From: an uncultured Aliarcobacter sp.
GTDB lineage: Bacteria; Campylobacterota; Campylobacteria; Campylobacterales; Arcobacteraceae
Reading direction: 5' to 3'
Assembly (NCBI GenBank): GCA_947629065.1
Contig: CANRCH010000067.1
Location: 1 to 9,191 of the forward strand
Length of the DNA: 9,191 nucleotides
The notes beneath the pieces were generated by a model. The model had not been told where the DNA came from. It made no database searches and was given only the letters and a program-made list of their open reading frames with translations. Both the position numbers and the translations under genes were made by a program. Positions 1-6,528 of this stretch are shown piece after piece (the first letter of the stretch is position 1; each line of letters begins with the position of its first letter).

Positions 1-239
1 TATTTATTATTAGAACTTACTAATAAAATTTAACAATTGTTTTTTATTAATTATTTGGCAGATACTATTCTAGCTTTTATAATGCATCCTTGTATTAATT
101 ATGTTTTAATGGTCTCATTGATTATACAAGCTTATTAATATTATTTGGAAGTCTGGTCTATGTATTTGTTTTACTTTAGTTAGTTTAGCTTTTATATTTG
201 ATTTACTTTATTTTAAAAAGTCTAAAAATTTCAGTAGAA

Positions 240-277
240 TAGATTTTGATTGAATATTAATATTTAATCAAAATCTA
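240..277 (-). terminator. AT-rich palindrome at the end of the folD-HD operon, possible terminator
   Basis: Two 19-base arms (240-258 and 259-277) are reverse complements with a single exception, 252 against 265, and there is no spacer between them. The right arm contains the stop codon and last codons (Leu-Asp-Phe-Asp) of the HD-domain gene. The position suits a 3' hairpin for the operon. Against a textbook terminator: the stem is almost all A/T, and no U-run follows directly on the minus strand, only scattered T stretches (about 207-230). The one imperfect pair is G-U in a plus-strand transcript but A-C in a minus-strand one, so the hairpin would fold slightly better from the plus strand. 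Confidence 0.4.
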
Positions 278-1493
278 AAGTAGTTTGAACTTGTCCGTTG
301 CTTCCAAATTCTTTGTCAATTTCTATTGCAATTTGTTTAAAATCAACTCCATTAATCTCTTTTAAACTTTTTAAAATCTCTTTTTTCCCACCAATTAGTT
401 CTTTTGATTTAATTCCATGAGAAATAGATAAAGAGGCTTCCACAAAGGCTGAAAGTTTATCGCACTGTTTTAGAGCAGTTCCATCAATTGCTTCATATTT
501 ATCAAGATTATATTTGTTTATATCATCAACTTCTACAATCTTTCCATCTACTTTTGCTTTATTAGAAAATTCCTCTTTTCTACCATCATAAAGTCCTAAA
601 ATATATGAAAACTCTTTTTGAAGGTCTTGAGGTATATTTGGTAAAATATCATCTTCTATTTTTTCAACTTCGTATTCTGCAATAATATCTGAAAGTTCAT
701 CTACACTATATTTAACTGGACTTATAATATCTCTTGTTAATGCTTCTGGAAGATCGTGAAATAGGGCTGTAAAGAAGTTGTTTTGTAATCTTTTATCACA
801 AGCTTTTACATTTAGACTATAAAAATATGAGAATACTGCAACTGTTAGCATATGTCCTAAAACTGATGTTTCAGGAATTCTTGGAGTTTGTGCCCATCGT
901 TTTTGAAATCTTAGTCTTCCACTAAGTTCTACAATTTTTGCTAGTTTTTTATTTAGTGCAATTTTTCGAACCCCTATTAGTTCATAATAATCCTCAAGTT
1001 CTGCATCAACTTGTTTTTTTACATCATCAATATCATTTAAAAATTGGCTTGTTTGATAAACAATAGAGAACTCCCATCTTGTTGCTAAATAAGATGCAGC
1101 TTTTAGGATAAATCTCTCTTTTTTATACATATTTGAATCATTTAAATACTCTTCAAATTTTTGTAAAAAATTTCCACCGTCTATATCTTGAAGTGAACTT
1201 CTTAGCTTTTCAACAACCCAAGAGTTTATCTCTTTTGATTTTTTTTGTAAGGCTTTTCTAAAAACATCAGGTCTAATATCAGTTACAACTACTCGTCTTA
1301 AAAATTCAAAAATTCCAGCTTCTATTAGATGATTGAAATTTATATCATCTTCAAGCTTTGCAATAAAATATGCAATTATAAACTTGTGTGCTTGTTTATC
1401 TAGTTCTACAAGCTCAACCATTCGTGGATAGTCATTCCATCTTTGGATAGAAGCACTTGAAAAGATATAATCAATGATTCTTGGATTTATCAA
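264..1493 (-). CDS. HD-domain hydrolase-like protein with a degenerate N-terminal HD copy
   Basis: A 409-residue soluble protein of the HD metal-dependent phosphohydrolase superfamily, closest in look to YfbR/HD_3-type proteins. The C-terminal half carries the metal-site set: RW at 199-200, His214 (VLGHML), His246-Asp247 with Glu250 (LFHDLPE), and Asp345 (CDKLSAF). The N-terminal half repeats the pattern in decayed form: RW at 18-19, His36, then FEFL at about 62-65 where the second copy has FHDL, followed by a similar VVTDIRPD stretch. The start is TTG at 1493. It sits directly after the stop of the small upstream gene and has AAGGA (1501-1505) seven bases upstream, which decides the start. 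It is the last gene of the folD operon. The substrate is unknown; nucleotide or phosphate-ester hydrolysis is inference from the family. Confidence 0.85.
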   Translation of the reverse strand: MINPRIIDYIFSSASIQRWNDYPRMVELVELDKQAHKFIIAYFIAKLEDDINFNHLIEAGIFEFLRRVVVTDIRPDVFRKALQKKSKEINSWVVEKLRSSLQDIDGGNFLQKFEEYLNDSNMYKKERFILKAASYLATRWEFSIVYQTSQFLNDIDDVKKQVDAELEDYYELIGVRKIALNKKLAKIVELSGRLRFQKRWAQTPRIPETSVLGHMLTVAVFSYFYSLNVKACDKRLQNNFFTALFHDLPEALTRDIISPVKYSVDELSDIIAEYEVEKIEDDILPNIPQDLQKEFSYILGLYDGRKEEFSNKAKVDGKIVEVDDINKYNLDKYEAIDGTALKQCDKLSAFVEASLSISHGIKSKELIGGKKEILKSLKEINGVDFKQIAIEIDKEFGSNGQVQTTLDFD

Positions 1494-1631
1494 TTAAGAA
1501 TCCTTTTTTTCATTGCTATTTTTCTCTTCATCTTTTTTGTCATTTTTCCCTGTAAAATACATAAGCTTATTTGCAAAAAGCATAGCACCTACAATTACTG
1601 TCATCATTAAATATACTTGCCAATCAGCCAT
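1494..1631 (-). CDS. 45-residue single-pass membrane miniprotein, function unknown
   Basis: A short open frame read from ATG at 1631 to TAA at 1494. It begins MADWQVYLMM, has one hydrophobic segment (about residues 6-26, ending in LMYF), then a highly charged Lys/Asp/Glu/Asn tail ending KKDS. The case for a real gene is good: AGGAG (1638-1642) lies six bases before the ATG, it starts 22 bases after the rpiB stop, and its stop codon TAA touches the TTG start of the HD gene. That fits the tight packing of this operon. By the positive-inside rule the tail should be cytoplasmic. I do not recognise a family. A role tied to the HD protein, for example anchoring it, is only a guess from adjacency. 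Confidence 0.72.
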   Translation of the reverse strand: MADWQVYLMMTVIVGAMLFANKLMYFTGKNDKKDEEKNSNEKKDS

Positions 1632-1653
1632 AACTTTCTCCTAAATCTATATA

Positions 1654-2109
1654 TTAAATTCTACAAAAACTAAATTTTGATAAAGCGTTAATTTTTTCAA
1701 CTCTATTTGTGTGTCTTCCACCTTCAAAAGATGCATTTAACCAAGAGTTTAAAATCTCTTCAATCATGCCCTCGCCGCTTACTCTTTCACCTAAGCAAAT
1801 AACATTAGCATCATTATGCTCTCTTGCCATTTTTGCACTATATTCATTGTGGCATAGTGCTGCTCTAATTCCTTCAAATTTATTAGCAGCCATACTCATA
1901 CCAATTCCGCTACCACAAATTAGAATTCCAAAGCTATTTTTTTCCTCTTTTATTTTTATACAAACTTTTTGTGCAAAATCTGGATAATCAACTCTATCTT
2001 TACTGTTTGGTCCTAAATCTTCCACTTCTATATTTTTATCTTTTAAAAGATTTTTTATAAACTCTTTTATATCTATTCCAGCATGGTCACTTGCTATATA
2101 GTATTTCAT
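1654..2109 (-). CDS. rpiB: ribose-5-phosphate isomerase B
   Basis: RpiB/LacAB family enzyme, 151 residues, the normal length. It interconverts ribose 5-phosphate and ribulose 5-phosphate in the non-oxidative pentose phosphate pathway in the cytoplasm. Visible motifs: SDHAG at 7-11 near the N-terminus, Cys65 in LICGSGIGMSMAANK (catalytic base position in the E. coli enzyme, Cys66 there), His99 in REHND, and GRHTNRV (131-137), which holds the phosphate-binding His/Arg residues. The anti-RNN region GSGIGMS is intact. The ATG at 2109 directly follows the lepB stop codon, and AAGGA inside the last lepB codons provides the ribosome site. LacA/B galactose-6-phosphate isomerases are related, but the single gene and the absence of sugar operon neighbours favour RpiB. 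Confidence 0.95.
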   Translation of the reverse strand: MKYYIASDHAGIDIKEFIKNLLKDKNIEVEDLGPNSKDRVDYPDFAQKVCIKIKEEKNSFGILICGSGIGMSMAANKFEGIRAALCHNEYSAKMAREHNDANVICLGERVSGEGMIEEILNSWLNASFEGGRHTNRVEKINALSKFSFCRI

Positions 2110-2892
2110 TTAGTAAATTCCTTTTTCATGATTTAATTCTATATCTTCTTTTGTGTTATTTTCTATTGTATCTATAGTTTTAAACATTCTATCCCATCTG
2201 ATTTTATAGTTTTCATCCCAAGAAAAATAGATAAACCAAGGTTTTCCTACTATATATTTATAAGGAACACTACCCCAAAATCTTGAGTCATTTGAGTGGT
2301 CTCTATTATCTCCCATCATAAATGTTTCATCTTCTGGAACTTGTATTGGATGCATAAAAAATAGTTCTCTTGGATTATATCCATCATTTTCAACGCTTGG
2401 ATCTGTATGAATTCCTTTAAACTCTTTTGAGTAAGGATTTACTACATAAAGTTTTCCATTTATTTCAACTTTATCATAGTTTTCGAAATGAGCCTCTATA
2501 TATTCATTTCCCTCTTTTGGATGAAGATATAATTGTTTATCTTGTAAAAATAGAATATCACCACCTGTTGCAACTGCTCTTTTTACATAGTGAATATCAG
2601 GATTATGAGGGTATCTAAATACCACAATATCACCTCTTTTTGGACGATCTCCATCTATTAAGTGACCATTTCCTTTAAAATCTGGTAAAACTTTTACTTC
2701 AAGCCAAGGAATAGTTGGAGTTGGAACTCCATAAGAGAATTTTTTTACAAAAAGCATATCTCCAACTAGAAGTGTATTTTTCATACTTCCGCTAGGAATT
2801 ACAAAAGCTTGTGCAATAAAAAATATAATTCCAAGAACTATAACTATAGTTCCTGTCCAAGATGAAGACCAGTTATATAGTTTTTTTAACAT
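2110..2892 (-). CDS. lepB: signal peptidase I
   Basis: Type I signal peptidase, 260 residues, an inner-membrane serine protease that removes signal peptides from exported proteins on the periplasmic side. One N-terminal membrane segment (about 14-32) leads straight into PSGSM with nucleophile Ser36. Box D carries the general base Lys104 (HYVKRAVATGGD), and Box E is MGDNRDHSNDSRFWG (193-207). The long insert between the Lys and Box E regions (about 115-185) is typical of Gram-negative enzymes. Only one membrane span is evident before the catalytic Ser, as against two in E. coli. ATG at 2892 touches the folD stop TAG. The Shine-Dalgarno is weak (GAGAAG region), so translation is probably coupled to folD. 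Confidence 0.95.
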   Translation of the reverse strand: MLKKLYNWSSSWTGTIVIVLGIIFFIAQAFVIPSGSMKNTLLVGDMLFVKKFSYGVPTPTIPWLEVKVLPDFKGNGHLIDGDRPKRGDIVVFRYPHNPDIHYVKRAVATGGDILFLQDKQLYLHPKEGNEYIEAHFENYDKVEINGKLYVVNPYSKEFKGIHTDPSVENDGYNPRELFFMHPIQVPEDETFMMGDNRDHSNDSRFWGSVPYKYIVGKPWFIYFSWDENYKIRWDRMFKTIDTIENNTKEDIELNHEKGIY

Positions 2893-3753
2893 CTATTTAG
2901 CTTCTCTTTTATCTCTTAATTTTGCTGCTTTTATTGTATTTTTTAAAAGCATTGCAATAGTCATGGGTCCAACTCCACCTGGAACTGGAGTTAGGTGTGA
3001 ACATTTGTTTTTAAGATTTTCAAAATCTGCATCACCTACAAGTTTTCCAGTATCAAGTCTATTTATTCCAACATCAATTACAACGGCACCATCTTTAACC
3101 ATATCCCCTTTTAGTAGATGTGGAACTCCAACAGCAATGATTACAATATCTGCTCTTAGTGTATGAGATTTTAAATCTTTTGTTCTACTATTACAAACAG
3201 TAACTGTTGCTTTTTTATTTATAAGCAAAGATGCCATAGGTTTTCCAACAATATCAGAGCTTCCAATAACAACAACATCTTTTCCTACTACATCAATATT
3301 ATGTTCTTCAAACATTCTTATTACTCCAAATGGAGTTGCAGGAATAAATGAATCTAAATTTGAAACAACTCTTCCTACATTATATGCATGAAATCCATCA
3401 ACATCTTTTAGTGGGTCAATTGCTTCAAGAACAGTTGTTGTATCAATATGTTTTGGTAGTGGAAGTTGTACTAAGATTCCATCTAGTTTTGGATTTTTAT
3501 TCATCATAGAGATAGTTTCAAGTAACTCTTCTTGCGTTATACTATCTGGCATTTCATGAACAACAGAGTAAATTCCTGCATCTTTACAAGCTTTTGCTTT
3601 ACTTGCTACATAAGTTGCACTTGCTGCATCATTTCCAACAAGAATAACTGCAAGACCTGGAGTTATCTCTTTTTCTTTTACAATCTCTTCAACTTCAACT
3701 TTTACTTCTTCTTTTATTTTAGCTGATAATGCTTTTCCATCTAGTAGTACCAT
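2893..3753 (-). CDS. folD: bifunctional methylenetetrahydrofolate dehydrogenase / methenyltetrahydrofolate cyclohydrolase
   Basis: FolD, 286 residues, full length. It oxidises 5,10-methylene-THF to 5,10-methenyl-THF with NADP and hydrolyses that to 10-formyl-THF, feeding purine and formyl-Met synthesis in the cytoplasm. The catalytic domain shows Tyr48 and Lys52 (TYVASKAKAC), Gln96 in VQLPLP, and Asp119 in PLKDVDGF. The nucleotide-binding domain has VIGSSDIVGKP (162-172). The C-terminal signature TPVPGGVGPMT is at 255-265. The ATG at 3753 has AAGG upstream in the leader and a TATAAT promoter at 3786-3791. It is the first gene of the folD-lepB-rpiB-miniprotein-HD operon. The stop codon directly abuts lepB. 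Confidence 0.96.
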   Translation of the reverse strand: MVLLDGKALSAKIKEEVKVEVEEIVKEKEITPGLAVILVGNDAASATYVASKAKACKDAGIYSVVHEMPDSITQEELLETISMMNKNPKLDGILVQLPLPKHIDTTTVLEAIDPLKDVDGFHAYNVGRVVSNLDSFIPATPFGVIRMFEEHNIDVVGKDVVVIGSSDIVGKPMASLLINKKATVTVCNSRTKDLKSHTLRADIVIIAVGVPHLLKGDMVKDGAVVIDVGINRLDTGKLVGDADFENLKNKCSHLTPVPGGVGPMTIAMLLKNTIKAAKLRDKREAK

Positions 3754-3785
3754 ATTTTTGCCTTATTATTTGTGAAATTTTTAAG

Positions 3786-3791
3786 ATTATA
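3786..3791 (-). promoter_or_regulatory. folD: -10 element of the folD operon promoter
   Basis: A perfect TATAAT on the minus strand, about 32 bases upstream of the folD ATG, giving a predicted start point near 3779 and a leader of about 25 bases containing AAGG. Upstream on the same strand there are T-runs (TTTTTTG just before it) rather than a clear -35 box, which suits sigma-70 promoters of Campylobacterota. Predicted only. Confidence 0.6.
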
Positions 3792-3867
3792 TATTATCAA
3801 AAAATGATTTAACAAAAGATAAACTTTTAAATATATTTATTTAAGCAAAAAAGTAGAAAAGCTTTTG

Positions 3868-3873
3868 TATAAT
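3868..3873 (+). promoter_or_regulatory. rplY: -10 element of the rplY operon promoter
   Basis: TATAAT preceded directly by TTTTG, like the T-rich -16 region described for Campylobacter sigma-70 promoters. A TTTAAG at 3840-3845 resembles the weak -35-like element, though a 22-base gap is long. The predicted start point is near 3880, about 30 bases before the rplY ATG. This also argues against a TTG at 3865 being the rplY start, since that codon lies upstream of the predicted transcript start. Confidence 0.65.
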
Positions 3874-3909
3874 CCCGTCCTAAATTTAAAATTAAAACAA
3901 AGGACTAAA

Positions 3910-4446
3910 ATGTTAGAGGGTATCGTAAGAGATAGTATAACAAAACCAGCTGTAAAAGCTCTAAGAAGAGATGGATATTTAATTGCAAATATCTATGGAA
4001 AAGGAATAGAGAATGTTGCTGCTGCGTTTAAAAGAAATGACTATATTAGATTTCTAAAAAACAAAACTACAACTGCATTTGATGTAAAAGTTGATGGTAA
4101 AGTTTATAATGTAGTTGTAAAAGAGTATCAAAAAGATCCTATTACTTCAGATTTATTACACGTTGATTTAATGGTTGCACAAAAAGGTGTTAGAGCATCT
4201 TATATGATTCCAGTAAAAACTGTTGGAAGTGCAAAAGGTCTTAAAAATAAAGGTCTTTTAATGCTTCATACAAGAAGAATTCCAGTTAAATGTGCTATTG
4301 AAAATCTACCAAATGATATTACAATAGATGTTACAGAACTAGATACAGGTGATAATATCCTTTTAAGAGATTTAACATTACCACAAGGTGTTGATTGTTA
4401 CTTAGACCCAAGAGTTCCAATCGTTGGTATAATTAAGGCTAAATAA
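3910..4446 (+). CDS. rplY: 50S ribosomal protein L25, long form (general stress protein CTC type)
   Basis: The 178-residue two-domain form of L25, which binds 5S rRNA in the large ribosomal subunit. The N-terminal L25 beta-barrel spans about 1-88 and includes [12 protein letters not shown] (76-87). The C-terminal TL5/CTC domain spans about 95-175 and includes [20 protein letters not shown] followed by RDLTLP. The start at ATG 3910 is supported by AAAGGA (3899-3904) five bases upstream and by the predicted promoter at 3868. The frame stays open upstream to a TTG at 3865, but the extra 15 residues would be encoded largely by the promoter and leader. First gene of the rplY-pth-permease-Nudix operon; pth follows after 6 bases. 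Confidence 0.95.
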   Translation: MLEGIVRDSITKPAVKALRRDGYLIANIYGKGIENVAAAFKRNDYIRFLKNKTTTAFDVKVDGKVYNVVVKEYQKDPITSDLLHVDLMVAQKGVRASYMIPVKTVGSAKGLKNKGLLMLHTRRIPVKCAIENLPNDITIDVTELDTGDNILLRDLTLPQGVDCYLDPRVPIVGIIKAK

Positions 4447-4452
4447 TTAGAT

Positions 4453-5007
4453 ATGAATTTAATTGTTGGTCTTGGAAATATTGGTGAAAAATACCAAAAC
4501 ACTAGACACAATATAGGTTTTTTAGTCGTAGATGCTATGACTAAAAGCCTAAATACTGCAAATATAAATAATACAAACTTTCAATCAACTTTAGAAAAAT
4601 CAGGTTACAATCTTTTTGCTAAACCAAAAACATATATGAATAATTCAGGAATTGCCGTTTTTAATATAAAAGAGTATTATAAAATAGAATTAGATAATAT
4701 TATTGTTATTCATGATGATTTAGATTTGCCTTTTGGAACAATTAGATTTAAAAAAGGTGGAGGTCATGGTGGTCATAATGGTCTTAGATCACTTGATTCA
4801 CATTTGGGAAAAGATTATATAAGAGTAAGAGTTGGAATAGGAAAACCACAAGATAAAGATGAAGTGGTGAACTATGTTTTAAATGATTTTTCTAAAGTTG
4901 AATTAGGAATTCTAGAAAAAGAGCTAATTCCACATATAATTGAAGCTATAAAGACGATTTTAAGCGATGGTCTTGAAGTTACAAAAACAAAATATACAAA
5001 AAAGTAA
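4453..5007 (+). CDS. pth: peptidyl-tRNA hydrolase
   Basis: Bacterial Pth family, 184 residues, full length. It cleaves the ester bond of peptidyl-tRNAs released prematurely from ribosomes, recycling tRNA in the cytoplasm. Active-site residues are in place: Asn9 in VGLGNIG, His19 in NTRHNIGF (catalytic), Asn63-Asn64 in KTYMNNSG, Asp88 in IHDDLDLPFG, and Asn109 in GGGHGGHNGLRS. ATG at 4453 follows the rplY stop by six bases. No strong ribosome site is seen next to the start (AAGG occurs about 15 bases upstream), so coupling to rplY translation is likely. The rplY-pth pair is widely conserved in bacteria, consistent with a shared translation role. Confidence 0.96.
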   Translation: MNLIVGLGNIGEKYQNTRHNIGFLVVDAMTKSLNTANINNTNFQSTLEKSGYNLFAKPKTYMNNSGIAVFNIKEYYKIELDNIIVIHDDLDLPFGTIRFKKGGGHGGHNGLRSLDSHLGKDYIRVRVGIGKPQDKDEVVNYVLNDFSKVELGILEKELIPHIIEAIKTILSDGLEVTKTKYTKK

Positions 5008-5010
5008 AAA

Positions 5011-6078
5011 ATGAGTACTTTAACAAAATATATACTACAAAAGTATATAAAAAATTTTATTATAGTTTTAATCTCTTTAGAGATATTTTTTGTTGGAATG
5101 GATTTTCTACAAAATTTTAAATCAATACCCAATTCTGCAAACTTACAATTACTATATATTGCATATAACTCTTTTTTTACTTTAACTTTGGCACTTCCTT
5201 TATCTATAGTTTTTGCTTGGATAATAACTATAGTAATATTTATTAGAAATAATGAATTTGTAGCTTTTAATGCGCTTGGTGCTAAAAGAAAAGATATTTT
5301 AAATCCAATAATAGCAAGTGCTTTAGTTTTAATACTATCTTTAATTGCACTTCAAACTACGCCTTTGGCATACTCATATGAACAAAAAAAGAAAATCTTA
5401 GATGATGAGTATTTCTCAAGTATGAAAAGTGATATTTTTTTGAAATATAATGAATATTTTGTATATTTTGAAAAATTCTTGCCAATAGAGAAAAAAGCTG
5501 AGAATATTCATATTTTTAAAATAAAAGATGATAATCTTCTTGAAACTATTGTTGCACAAAAAGCATATTTCCAAAATAATAAATGGTATGTTGTAGATGC
5601 AAAAATAGTAGAAAAACCTGAAAATATTGATGAAGATAGTTCAAAATTAATTATTAGAAATGAGAAGTTTTTAAATACGCTTGAAGGGTTTAAACCAAAA
5701 ATATTGGATAATGTATATGAAAGTAAAAGTGAGTATTCACTTTTTGATGCAATTGAAGCATTAAGTTTATTAAAAGAGCAGGGGATTAATACACAAAAAA
5801 TTAGAACAAATATTTATAATCAAATATTTATTCCATTTTTTGTATTACCAATACTTCTTTTAATTTATGCATACTCATCACTAAATAGTAGATTTTTTGA
5901 GATGGGAAAATTTGTATCTTTAACTATTTTTGGTACATTAGTTATTTGGGGAGTGTTTTTTATGCTTTTCAAAGTATCAAGTACAAGTATTGTTGCTGCT
6001 GAAATTACAATGTTATTGCCACTATTAATTTGGTTTATAGCAAGTTTTTATATATATTTTACAAAAATCAAGGCATAA
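5011..6078 (+). CDS. LptF/LptG-family permease (lipopolysaccharide export)
   Basis: YjgP/YjgQ family, 355 residues, the usual length. These proteins form the membrane half of the LptB2FG ABC transporter that extracts LPS or LOS from the inner membrane and passes it to LptC/LptA. Six membrane segments are visible: about 13-33, 48-78, 98-120, 271-290, 300-322 and 328-350. A large periplasmic domain (about 121-268) lies between the third and fourth, as in the family. The cytoplasmic coupling helix NNEFVAFNALGAKRKDIL (80-97) is the segment expected to contact LptB. I lean towards LptG from the N-terminus and gene order, but cannot separate LptF from LptG firmly. ATG at 5011 is three bases after the pth stop, with no Shine-Dalgarno, so coupled translation is likely. 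Confidence 0.88.
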   Translation: MSTLTKYILQKYIKNFIIVLISLEIFFVGMDFLQNFKSIPNSANLQLLYIAYNSFFTLTLALPLSIVFAWIITIVIFIRNNEFVAFNALGAKRKDILNPIIASALVLILSLIALQTTPLAYSYEQKKKILDDEYFSSMKSDIFLKYNEYFVYFEKFLPIEKKAENIHIFKIKDDNLLETIVAQKAYFQNNKWYVVDAKIVEKPENIDEDSSKLIIRNEKFLNTLEGFKPKILDNVYESKSEYSLFDAIEALSLLKEQGINTQKIRTNIYNQIFIPFFVLPILLLIYAYSSLNSRFFEMGKFVSLTIFGTLVIWGVFFMLFKVSSTSIVAAEITMLLPLLIWFIASFYIYFTKIKA

Positions 6079-6081
6079 ACT

Positions 6082-6528
6082 ATGGCTTTTAATGTTAGAG
6101 CTTATGGATTAGTTCCATATTATGTAGATAAAAATGATGTGAAGATTCTTTTATGTTCTTCATTTGATAACAAAGATAAATGGGGTTGCCTAAAAGGTGT
6201 TAAATCAAGGGATGAAACAGCTTATGATTGTGCTAAAAGAGAGTTCTTTGAAGAGAGTTCTATTTTAGTGCCAACTGTTTTGTTTGAAGACTATTTTGAA
6301 CAGTTGAACCTTGAAAAAAGTATAGGGGTTTGGCTTGTAAATGTTAAGAATATTGATAACTTTGATAAATATTTTAAAAATGATGTATTAAAAGCAAACT
6401 ACTCATCTTTTGAAAATAGTGAAGTTAAATTCTTTTCTATTAATAAACTTCCAAAAATAAAATCAAAACAACAAGGATTGATTAAAAATATTAAGGATTT
6501 TTTGCAAAATAAGAGTCTATACCGTTAG
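6082..6528 (+). CDS. Nudix-domain protein with an altered Nudix box
   Basis: A 148-residue single-domain Nudix hydrolase homologue. Such enzymes hydrolyse nucleoside diphosphates linked to another moiety; the substrate here is unknown. The Nudix box runs Gly39 to Ile61: Gly39, Glu45, Arg53-Glu54 and Glu57-Glu58 all fit the GX5EX7REUXEEXGU pattern, so the metal-binding glutamates are present, but the last Gly is Ser60. The N-terminus (AYGLVPYYV) resembles the first strand of bis(5'-nucleosyl)-tetraphosphatase-like members. ATG at 6082 is three bases after the permease stop, and AAGG within the last permease codons provides the ribosome site. The last 38 bases, including the stop, overlap the end of the convergent amidase gene. 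Confidence 0.85.
   Translation: MAFNVRAYGLVPYYVDKNDVKILLCSSFDNKDKWGCLKGVKSRDETAYDCAKREFFEESSILVPTVLFEDYFEQLNLEKSIGVWLVNVKNIDNFDKYFKNDVLKANYSSFENSEVKFFSINKLPKIKSKQQGLIKNIKDFLQNKSLYR

Noticed and set aside
78..83. TATAAT on the plus strand near the left edge
   Set aside because: No gene follows it on that strand, and such hexamers are common by chance in DNA this AT-rich.
3253..3273. FolD nucleotide-binding motif has GSS where some homologues have GRS
   Set aside because: The position varies in bacterial FolD proteins (E. coli has GAS as I recall), so it is not a sign of lost function.
3865..3909. Upstream TTG start for rplY adding 15 residues
   Set aside because: It lies immediately before and across the TATAAT at 3868-3873 and has no ribosome site, whereas ATG 3910 has AAAGGA five bases upstream and matches the normal L25 N-terminus.
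4872..5132. Minus-strand open frame of 86 codons across the pth-permease junction
   Set aside because: It is antisense to two well-supported genes and its Phe/Ile-rich translation is what AT-rich reverse complements give. The same applies to the open frames at 1709-1987, 2427-2618, 2963-3166, 3532-3726 and 7605-7859.
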